This document shows positions 32,389 through 40,203 of a stretch of DNA of 64,000 nt, in pieces (position 1 is the first letter of the stretch; every line of letters begins with the position of its first letter). The stretch comes from an uncultured Clostridia bacterium (GTDB lineage Bacteria; Bacillota; Clostridia; Oscillospirales; Ruminococcaceae), in contig CANPZC010000007.1 in NCBI GenBank assembly GCA_947589355.1, positions 1-64,000 on the forward strand. The letters run 5' to 3'. The position numbers were made by a program, and so were the translations under genes. Under the pieces are notes generated by a model. It saw only the letters and a list, made by a program, of their open reading frames with translations. It ran no database searches and was not told the origin of the DNA.

Positions 32389-33480
32389 TTATCCTACTTC
32401 ATAGTAAACGAACTTATTGACAATAGCCAGTATAATGCCCAGCGCCGCGGCTACTATTATAAAGTACGCCCACAGCATTGCCGCCTGATAGCCGAATTCC
32501 CAGTTGCTGCTCTTGGTAAGAAGTATCTTCATTACCGAGTTATCGGGTGCAACGAACGAGTCAACTACCGTATATACCAGCGAGGCAACTATCATCGGGC
32601 TTATGCTGGGAAGAGTGATCTTCCAGAAATATTCCCAAGCTGTCGCGCCCTCCATTTGTGCGGCTTCTTTCGCCGAGGGTGATATATTCTGCAACGCCGC
32701 CAAAAACAGCAGTATTTGTATACCTGAGTTCCACACCAGATTGAATATATCGCTCGTCAGCGTGTTGATTATCTCTGTCAATTTGTCGCTTATGTTATAA
32801 ATGCCAAGGTATGTGAGCAGGTCGCCTACGAGGTCTGTTTCAAACAGCGAGTTGAACTGTTCACTGCCGCCGCTGTAGCCGCCGGAAGACATATTACCGT
32901 TGATTATATCGATAACAGGGCCGGTAGCTATGATAACGGGGAGGAAGAATACCGCTCTTGCGAATACTCTGCCTTTGAACTTCTGATTGAGTATTATCGC
33001 TATGAATATCGAGAACACCAGTATCAGAGGCGTTTTCAGCCCGGTATCTTTCAGAACTTCCACCAGTGACAGCGAATATGACGGATGCACTGTGAATGCG
33101 TTCTTGTAGTTTTTAAGACCTACAAAGTCGAGGTTCATGCCGCCCGAGCCGTCTGTATTCGGCAGCGTATCGCAGAACGAATAGACTATCGACTCGATAA
33201 CGGGCATTATGAAGAAGTATATAGTACCCACCAGCCACAGGGCTATAAATCCCAGACCGTAGAGGGCTTTTCTTTTCTCGTAAGGAATGCTTCTGCCCTT
33301 TGCTTTTGCAGGTTTGGCAGGCGCTGCCGCCTCGGCTGCCGCTTCCTTTACCTGAGAAACTTCTTCTTTAACTTCTTCTGTTACTGTGGTAACTTCCTCT
33401 TTAACTTCTTCCACAGCGTTTTCCTGTGTTATGGTCTCAGCTTCGAGTTGTTGCGAGTTCTTTTTCTTATTCTTGCTCAT
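32389..33480 (-). CDS. Sugar ABC permease, MalF type (pair 1), with long acidic start
   Basis: 363 residues. Residues 1-65 form an unusual E/V/K/A-rich low-complexity tail (VEEVKEEVTTVTEEVKEEVS), followed by six membrane helices and the EAA loop KEAAQMEGATAWEYFWKITLPSISP. The start overlaps the stop of the DUF5696 gene (TAATG), so they are translationally coupled. Partner of the MalG-type gene 12 bases downstream. Confidence 0.9.
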   Translation of the reverse strand: MSKNKKKNSQQLEAETITQENAVEEVKEEVTTVTEEVKEEVSQVKEAAAEAAAPAKPAKAKGRSIPYEKRKALYGLGFIALWLVGTIYFFIMPVIESIVYSFCDTLPNTDGSGGMNLDFVGLKNYKNAFTVHPSYSLSLVEVLKDTGLKTPLILVFSIFIAIILNQKFKGRVFARAVFFLPVIIATGPVIDIINGNMSSGGYSGGSEQFNSLFETDLVGDLLTYLGIYNISDKLTEIINTLTSDIFNLVWNSGIQILLFLAALQNISPSAKEAAQMEGATAWEYFWKITLPSISPMIVASLVYTVVDSFVAPDNSVMKILLTKSSNWEFGYQAAMLWAYFIIVAAALGIILAIVNKFVYYEVG

Positions 33481-35906
33481 TATCCTAACAAACCTCCCGT
33501 CACTGTAGTATCGCCCATATCAAGGCTTACGCCGTTTACCTTTACTGTAGCGTTTTCTATATCTACCTCAATGGTAACGTCGGAAGCGCCGTCTGCGCTG
33601 TAAGTGGTTTTCAAAACGTCTCCGTCTCTCTCGAAGTTCGATATAGTCATAGCCGAAACATCTTTCAGAGCCTGCTCTGCCACAGCGTTTTGTTTTGCGG
33701 CGGTATCTACCCACGCATCATAGTAAGCATAGTAGAGGTCGTCGTAATCGGTATCGGCTATCTCGTCGGCGTTTTCATGTATCATATCATAGTGCAGTCC
33801 TGCGCCGTATGCTATCGAGAGCAGGTAAGCTTCCTGAACGTCGGAACTCTTGTTTATCGACGTTGACGAATACGGAACATATCCGTGAATTACCATCTGG
33901 TAGAAAGGAATATCATAGTCGGTAATGTTGAAGCCGCTGGAGTATATCGGAACATCTGTGATATGCGACGCATACTTGATAACATATGCGTTTGCGCCGT
34001 CGCAGAGTATCTTATCTATACCGCCGCTTGTGGCTTCTTCATAGCCCTTGACTATCTCATCTCTCGTTGTCTTTCTTACCGACTTTTCTTTCTTGATAAA
34101 GTCTGAAACGAGGGCTGTTGAATATTCGCCGTAGCTGATCTTGTTCTGACCCTTATCGGTAAAGCTTTCAAGTATCTCGCCGAACACCTTTCCGTAAGCG
34201 TTGGGTGAGAGCAGTGCGGGCGAAACGCCTTTTTCCTCATATCCGAACGCTATCGAGTAATTCGACTGGCGCGAGTAGGCGTTCGATACTCTTATAGCGG
34301 TATCTGTAAACGTCCAGTATCCCCATGAAGAACTGTTCATAGTCAGGTTATCCATAGTGGGGTATATCTCTGCGCCTATGCTGTCTGCATAGCTTTCAAG
34401 GTCTTCCATGTCGCCCTTGCCGCCCAGTTTGCCCGAGGGCTTGAACTTTGTTGAAATTTTATCCTTTATAAGCTTGTTTGTCCAGTCGTTATAGCCTACT
34501 ACAACATCTGAAACGCCGTCGGAAGTAAATCTTTCAAGAATTTCTTTAGCCTCATCGAAAGATGTCATCGAGGTCTTCATATTTATCGGTATACCTAAGA
34601 TAGACCTTTCTTTCATAACGCCGCCGTACAGGTCAAGATAGAAGTTATACTTGCCCTGCTCGGTAAGCTGTTTAAGACCGTCTTTTTCAACAAGGTAATC
34701 TCTGTAGACCTTTGCAACGTCGGCATAGTTTACGCCCTCGCTGTCGCTTATAGGAACATACAGCACCGAAACTTCGGGGGTATCTACAGTACCCTTTTCA
34801 AAAACGGTGAGCTTGTTGCCCGAGTCGCCGCTCATATAATATGTATCGGAAGAACGCAGCTCAAACGAGAAGTACGTTGTATTATACGACTGGTTGTTCT
34901 GACCGCACACCTGCGCGCATATGTTTGCGTTTGCATCGCCATCGGTGGCTATCATAACAAGTCCGTCATTTCCCGAAACGGTTGCGGTAACGGGCAGGTA
35001 AGCCTGATCGGTAACCTTCGGAGCGGAGAGCGGAACTGCCGTATAATCTCTGCCGTATATCTTCTGGTTGTAAGAGCTGTAGCCGCCCTTGCCGTTGTTA
35101 TACTCTATAACAGCGCCCGAGCCGTCGGGAACTATCATATAGCCCTCTACCGCGTTGCCTTCAAGGTCGGTGGCAGGTGCGGCGCCGAACTGCGGATTGA
35201 AAGCAAGGTTCGTTATAACTGTGCCGTTTTCCTGCGAAGTCTTTTTCTCGACTATCTTGGTAACGTCGGTGGAAACTTTCAGACCGTTTTCAACCAGCTC
35301 ATACTTTACGGGTATTGTTATGCCGGGGCGAGAGAATGTGAATGTTATCTCAACGCCGCCGTCTATTTCCTTGCTTTTCTCCTTAGCGCCCGACATGGAG
35401 TACAGATCTTTTGTAGTTCTCTTGTCCTGCGCGAGTTCCGCATAGGTTATCATCAGGTTTGAAGCCAGCTGCTGGCGCTGAGCCTTTTTCATGCTCGAGC
35501 CCTTTGACTGATTTATAACGGTATCGTCCGCGAAAGTATTTATCGGGTTAGACCACCAGTACTTGCCTGTTTCTTTAACATACAGACATACCTTTGAAGA
35601 AGCTGTTTCTTCCTCGTCCTTATCATCTCTTTCGCCGCTGTCGAAGTAGAGTATGAACTTATCGTTCTCAGCGACCTTTGAGCAGTTTTTCAGAGCATCT
35701 TCATCGGTCATCTTTTCTGCGAGATCCTCTTTTTCTTCCTCGTCGCCGCTGTCCTCGCTGTCACCGGTATCTGTTGTGCTTTCGGCAGAATCCGAAGCAG
35801 CCGGGGCATCTTCATCATCGGCGAGAACGCTTACTGCCGAGCCTGCCGGTATCAGCATTGTCAGAACGAGTGCGAATGTGAGCAATTTTTTCCAGTTTTT
35901 CTGCAT
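33480..35906 (-). CDS. DUF5696-type exported protein
   Basis: 808 residues. Signal peptide (about 1-28, AGSAVSVLADDE), then an acidic Ser/Asp linker to 60, then a large extracellular region resembling DUF5696. A beta-rich part (about 80-370) is followed by what looks like a TIM-barrel-type part (KYNFYLDLYGGV, VSDVVVGYNDWTN, AEIYPTMDNL, KISYGEYSTALVSDF, DKILCDGANAYV), reminiscent of glycoside hydrolases. No catalytic pair is claimed. The start at 35906 follows GAGGTG; a GTG three codons earlier is less likely. Role in the cluster unknown; substrate processing is an inference. Confidence 0.75.
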   Translation of the reverse strand: MQKNWKKLLTFALVLTMLIPAGSAVSVLADDEDAPAASDSAESTTDTGDSEDSGDEEEKEDLAEKMTDEDALKNCSKVAENDKFILYFDSGERDDKDEEETASSKVCLYVKETGKYWWSNPINTFADDTVINQSKGSSMKKAQRQQLASNLMITYAELAQDKRTTKDLYSMSGAKEKSKEIDGGVEITFTFSRPGITIPVKYELVENGLKVSTDVTKIVEKKTSQENGTVITNLAFNPQFGAAPATDLEGNAVEGYMIVPDGSGAVIEYNNGKGGYSSYNQKIYGRDYTAVPLSAPKVTDQAYLPVTATVSGNDGLVMIATDGDANANICAQVCGQNNQSYNTTYFSFELRSSDTYYMSGDSGNKLTVFEKGTVDTPEVSVLYVPISDSEGVNYADVAKVYRDYLVEKDGLKQLTEQGKYNFYLDLYGGVMKERSILGIPINMKTSMTSFDEAKEILERFTSDGVSDVVVGYNDWTNKLIKDKISTKFKPSGKLGGKGDMEDLESYADSIGAEIYPTMDNLTMNSSSWGYWTFTDTAIRVSNAYSRQSNYSIAFGYEEKGVSPALLSPNAYGKVFGEILESFTDKGQNKISYGEYSTALVSDFIKKEKSVRKTTRDEIVKGYEEATSGGIDKILCDGANAYVIKYASHITDVPIYSSGFNITDYDIPFYQMVIHGYVPYSSTSINKSSDVQEAYLLSIAYGAGLHYDMIHENADEIADTDYDDLYYAYYDAWVDTAAKQNAVAEQALKDVSAMTISNFERDGDVLKTTYSADGASDVTIEVDIENATVKVNGVSLDMGDTTVTGGLLG

Positions 35907-35923
35907 TTCAAACACCTCATTCC

Positions 35924-36553
35924 TTAACCTCTTATTCTATACGATATTTCAGTATAGATAGAGTAGATAAACACATATACCTGCTGGAACAGCGAGAGAA
36001 GAAGTATTGCAAGAAACAGTATGAGCAGCATTACTATAAGGGTAAGTATTATCGAGAATATCGTCTTCGGCACTGTATACTGGTGAACGGCTTTCATCGC
36101 CTGGAACATCAGTATTACAGACCAGCCTACACCGAGATAGTACACGGCGTTTACCCATATTGCCTCGTCAAGCACCATAAAGTTGGATATGAGCGTTGCA
36201 AGGAATGTGCCTACTATGAAAGGCACGAGAGAGTATGCCGAGTTTATGCATATCTGTTTCAGTCTGCCCTCGCCGTCGAGGAGCGTACATACAGACCAGT
36301 TGGCAATTACCCATGTAAAGAAGTACACCACGCTGTTTACAAGCAGCGGAACAACGTTGAATATCTTGGTATATGAACCGTTGAACGCAAAGCCTGTCAG
36401 CTGTCTTCTTGCCACCATTGCTATGAACAGCAGCACCACTATGCCAAACGCCACTTTCAGCGACCCTTGCTTTTTCCAACGCAGGTCTTCAAAGCCCTCT
36501 ATCGGGTGAAAGATAACGTGCCTCAGCCAACCCATTGTGGTAAACTCATACAT
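35924..36553 (-). CDS. YIP1-family membrane protein
   Basis: 209 residues with five to six membrane helices. The start MYEFTTMGWLRHVIFHPIEGFEDLRWKKQGS (given by position about 1-30), with the HPIEGFEDLR stretch, and the ICINSAYSLVPFI and YLGVGWSVILMF helices fit the Yip1 domain. GGGGGAAG precedes the ATG at 36553, which overlaps the upstream NHL gene by eight bases. A role as assembly or accessory membrane protein of the transporter cluster is inferred from position. Confidence 0.8.
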   Translation of the reverse strand: MYEFTTMGWLRHVIFHPIEGFEDLRWKKQGSLKVAFGIVVLLFIAMVARRQLTGFAFNGSYTKIFNVVPLLVNSVVYFFTWVIANWSVCTLLDGEGRLKQICINSAYSLVPFIVGTFLATLISNFMVLDEAIWVNAVYYLGVGWSVILMFQAMKAVHQYTVPKTIFSIILTLIVMLLILFLAILLLSLFQQVYVFIYSIYTEISYRIRG

Positions 36554-38282
36554 TTTTATCTTCCCCCTTTTCATCGGTTTCGTTTGTTTCTTGAGGAGCT
36601 GCATTTTCCGCTGCTTCCTTTGCTGCCTGCTGAGCGGCTTCGGCTGCCAGCTGAGCTTCATGCTCTAGTTCCTTTTTGGTCTTCTTGCGTTCGACCTGTT
36701 TTTTCTGCTTGCGCACTCTCTTTTTGATGATGCCTTTCTTTTTCAGCACCGAGAGCACCACGAACAGTATCAGCAGCAGCGCCACGACTATAAACAGCCA
36801 TATGAAGTTATCTTGCAGCCACTGTTCTCTGTAATACTTAAAGGCTTTATCGTAGTTCTTTCTTGAATACGCGTCTTTGAAGTATTCCATAGCTTCTTTA
36901 TACTCGCCCTCGCTCAGGCACGCTTTGCCCAGACCCATTTGCGCGAATGTGCAGGTGCCGTTTCTGTTGAGAACTTCCTGCCACAGGGGCTTTGCCTCAA
37001 CATACTTGCCCTCGTCATAAAGCTGCACCGCTTGTTTGAGGTACTCGCCGTAAAGCGTGGTAGAGTAAACAGTTATGTCATTTTTTATACCGTCTATAAT
37101 ATAAACGTTTCCGAATGCGCACTCCAGCGCGTTAGGGCCTGTAAAGCTGCCTTTCTGGTCGGAGTTCGTATTTGACGTACCGAATATCGTGATAAGCTCG
37201 CAGAACTCGTCATACACGAACACACGGCCTGTTACATAGTCAAGTATGTTTATAAATCCGTAGTCGTCTATATCTATATCGGTAAGTCTTGTAGTATAAG
37301 TGGTATTTGTTGAGGCATCATATGTATTCGCGCCGCTGTCGGCAAAGGTATATTCGTTGCCTGCATCGTTGTTCCATATGTTATAGCCTGCGGCGTTCAG
37401 CTTCTTTACCGCGTCGGTGCTGGCGTTTGCAGCCTCGGTAACGGTATATATAAAGCCCTCTGCATCAATATCGAAGTTTTTATACTCGACAGGTGCGGCG
37501 CTTTCCATTGATTTCAGCTGTTCGTCAGATGCGAACACTCTCCGTATTCTGCGCCTTATTATCTCGCCTGTAAGTTCAACACGGTTTGCGCCGTAGAAAC
37601 CCTGAAATTCGCCGAGGTTATTGAACTGCGCCGAACCGGAGTTTACCGACGTACATACCGCATAGATATTGCCTGCGATATCTACCAGAATTTTTTCCGG
37701 CAAAAACGTATTATAGGTATATATAGGCGAATCGGGTCTTGTAACTTCCAGCGCGCACTCACATTCCGTTTCTGAAGTTACCTCGCACTGAACGACTCTT
37801 GAATTTTGCGTATCGCCGACATACATATACAGTTTGCCGTCATCGGAGGCTACCACAAACACGCCCTGCGGCTCATTGAAATTATAAGTACCGCTCGGCG
37901 CGCCGTACACGCCCGTATAGCAGCCTATCAGCTGAAGATCTTTATCGAGCCTGAGTATTCTGGAATTTTTAGTATCTGCTATCCAGAATTCCTGCTTTGT
38001 GCTTTCAAAGAACAGATCTTTCGGGCCGTTAAGGTCTGCCGAGGCATTTACACCCACATACAGCGGATCGAGAGGGTCTTTCAGTCTGTCAAGACCCAGA
38101 TCGTGACCCGTGTATGTATCTTCTACTTTATATCCTGCCTGAGCAGGTATAGCGTCGTCCCAGTTATCATAGCTGTATGAGTAGTAAGGCTCGCTGGCTG
38201 ATGCCGTTATCATTGCAGATACAAGGCACACAAGCGAAGCGCACAGCGATACTGCTCGTTTCAACGCTTTTTTCATTTGCAT
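36546..38282 (-). CDS. NHL/beta-propeller and TPR protein with C-terminal membrane anchor
   Basis: About 578 residues. Signal peptide (1-30), a propeller of NHL-type repeats (about 60-420; DLFFESTKQEFWIADTKNSR, GVFVVASDDGKLYMYVGDTQ, FDIDAEGFIYTVTEA, DIDIDDYGFINILDYV), a TPR-like segment (about 425-490; AVQLYDEGKYVEAKPLWQEV, GEYKEAMEYFKDAYSRKNYD), one membrane helix (about 498-520) and a K/E/A-rich cytoplasmic tail. The outside propeller may bind sugar or wall polymers. Start is uncertain between GTG 38291, ATG 38282 and ATG 38276. Confidence 0.75.
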   Translation of the reverse strand: MQMKKALKRAVSLCASLVCLVSAMITASASEPYYSYSYDNWDDAIPAQAGYKVEDTYTGHDLGLDRLKDPLDPLYVGVNASADLNGPKDLFFESTKQEFWIADTKNSRILRLDKDLQLIGCYTGVYGAPSGTYNFNEPQGVFVVASDDGKLYMYVGDTQNSRVVQCEVTSETECECALEVTRPDSPIYTYNTFLPEKILVDIAGNIYAVCTSVNSGSAQFNNLGEFQGFYGANRVELTGEIIRRRIRRVFASDEQLKSMESAAPVEYKNFDIDAEGFIYTVTEAANASTDAVKKLNAAGYNIWNNDAGNEYTFADSGANTYDASTNTTYTTRLTDIDIDDYGFINILDYVTGRVFVYDEFCELITIFGTSNTNSDQKGSFTGPNALECAFGNVYIIDGIKNDITVYSTTLYGEYLKQAVQLYDEGKYVEAKPLWQEVLNRNGTCTFAQMGLGKACLSEGEYKEAMEYFKDAYSRKNYDKAFKYYREQWLQDNFIWLFIVVALLLILFVVLSVLKKKGIIKKRVRKQKKQVERKKTKKELEHEAQLAAEAAQQAAKEAAENAAPQETNETDEKGEDKNV

Positions 38283-38325
38283 ACATCTCACCCATTTCCT
38301 TTATAAATTTCGTTATAAGCACGGG

Positions 38326-39219
38326 TCAATCCTTGATACCCGAGTTCGCCATAGTTTCCATAACGTTGCTTTGTGCAACTAAGAAAACTATCAGCGGAGG
38401 AAGCATAAGTATTACCGAAGTTGCAAATGTTACACCCTGACGGGCTATACCGGTGGCAGCTATCTGCTGCATTATCGTCGGCAGAGTTTTCAGTTCTTCA
38501 GCGTATACTATCGTGCCGCTCTGCTTGTTCCATGCATCTTGGAATGCGAAGATTATCAGCGTCATGATAGCAGGCTTCTGGTTAGGTACTACTACCTGCC
38601 AGCATATCCTGAAAAGTCCTGCGCCGTCCACCTTGGCGGCTTCTATCATCGAATCGTGTATCGTTGACATACTCTGTCTCATAAGGAACAGACCCAGCGG
38701 TGTTGCGATACTCGGAAGTATCAGCGCCCAGTATGTGTCTATCATACGCAATGTAGCCATTACGAGGAACTGGATTATCCACGTTGCCGATGATGTGAAC
38801 AACAGCGCGGTAACTATTACTTTATTAAGGAATGCGTTGCCGGGGAATTTACACTTTGCAAGCACGAACGCCGCGCAGCAGCAGACGAACACGTTGCAGA
38901 CCGTTACCACTACAGATACCATAAAGCTGTTGAATATGTATCTTGAAAGCGGTACCCACAGGCTAGATGCTACCTCCAGCATATCGGAGTAGTTTTTCAT
39001 CGTCGGATTAAGTACATAAAGCTTAGGAGGGAACACGAAAAGTTCCTCGATAGGCTTGAATGACTGAATTACGGCGTAGTAAATAGGGAACACCATGAAG
39101 ATACCGGTAAGGCAGAGAAACAGGAATATACAAATGTTGCCCCCCCGTGATGCGGTTATCTTTTTGTTGTTCTTTCTTACCTTGACTTCGTTTATATCTT
39201 TCTTTTTCTTTTTAGCCAC
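38326..39219 (-). CDS. Carbohydrate ABC permease, MalG type (pair 2)
   Basis: 297 residues, six membrane helices; EAA loop IEAAKVDGAGLFRICWQVVVPNQK. GTG start at 39219 after GGGGGTGA. Partner of the MalF-type gene 13 bases upstream. The cluster thus holds two complete MalF/MalG pairs. Confidence 0.92.
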   Translation of the reverse strand: MAKKKKKDINEVKVRKNNKKITASRGGNICIFLFLCLTGIFMVFPIYYAVIQSFKPIEELFVFPPKLYVLNPTMKNYSDMLEVASSLWVPLSRYIFNSFMVSVVVTVCNVFVCCCAAFVLAKCKFPGNAFLNKVIVTALLFTSSATWIIQFLVMATLRMIDTYWALILPSIATPLGLFLMRQSMSTIHDSMIEAAKVDGAGLFRICWQVVVPNQKPAIMTLIIFAFQDAWNKQSGTIVYAEELKTLPTIMQQIAATGIARQGVTFATSVILMLPPLIVFLVAQSNVMETMANSGIKD

Positions 39220-39232
39220 TTTCAGTCACCCC

Positions 39233-40186
39233 CTAATCGACGTATTTACTGAGCGCCCATGTGATGAGTTTGTTTACCAAAAGCATCGCGATGAACAGCA
39301 CAAGACATATCGCCGAGGCATAGCCCATTTCATATCTTATCCAGCCGTAGTCGGTAGCGTGGTTCATAATGGTATGAGCTACGTTATCGGTATGCGGTAC
39401 GCCGACAAGGTTCTGCGAAACTGCGCCTGCGGTGAATGATGCGGATATTTGCAATACCGCCGCGAACAGCAGCTGCGGGCCCATTGACGGGATAGTTATG
39501 AGGAAAAGCTCCTGCCATCTGTTTTTTATACCCTCGATAGCGCCTGCCTCGTACATAGACTTGTCGATGTTCTGGAAACCTGCACGAAGCGACAAAAAGC
39601 CTGCGCCCATTGATATCCACAGCTGAACTACGATACAAACGCCCAGTATGAAACGTGTATCTGTAAGCCACTGGTTAGGCGAGTTCAGCACGCCGAGGTT
39701 GATAAGGAATGCGTTTATGTAGCCCTTTGAGTCGCCCGAAAGCAGCAGCTGCCATATAACATAAGCAGATGTTGTCATTGACGGAGCATAGAACACAAAC
39801 GTGAAGAATGTTTTCAGCACGGGGTGCATCTCGTTTATCAGCCACGCAAGTATGAAGCTGAGTATATAAGAGAAAGGCCCCGTGAACACTGCGAATATAA
39901 GTGTTACCTGTATAGACTGCATGAACACGTCGTCGCTCAGAAACAGTCTGTAGAAGTTGCTCAGTCCCGTCCATTCGGGGAACTGCGCCATGTTAAAGTT
40001 TGTAAACGCCAGAGGCAAAGTAATTACTACCGGTATTACGGTAAATATCGTAAACAAGAGCATGAAAGGGAACATCATTATATAGCACGCTTTGTTTACA
40101 CCTATCATATGCATAGTATACTTGAATTTACTTTGCTTGTTCAGCGGTGTATCGGCAACAGCTGCCGCCGTTTCATTTTTAGCCAA
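39233..40186 (-). CDS. Sugar ABC permease, MalF type (pair 2)
   Basis: 317 residues, six membrane helices; EAA loop YEAGAIEGIKNRWQELFLITIPSMGP. The start is placed at the TTG at 40186, because GAAAGGAGG lies eight bases before it; the ATG at 40207 lies upstream of that site and overlaps the stop of the binding protein. Works with the gene at 38326. Confidence 0.88.
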   Translation of the reverse strand: MAKNETAAAVADTPLNKQSKFKYTMHMIGVNKACYIMMFPFMLLFTIFTVIPVVITLPLAFTNFNMAQFPEWTGLSNFYRLFLSDDVFMQSIQVTLIFAVFTGPFSYILSFILAWLINEMHPVLKTFFTFVFYAPSMTTSAYVIWQLLLSGDSKGYINAFLINLGVLNSPNQWLTDTRFILGVCIVVQLWISMGAGFLSLRAGFQNIDKSMYEAGAIEGIKNRWQELFLITIPSMGPQLLFAAVLQISASFTAGAVSQNLVGVPHTDNVAHTIMNHATDYGWIRYEMGYASAICLVLFIAMLLVNKLITWALSKYVD

Positions 40187-40203
40187 AACAGTTCCCTCCT
40201 TTC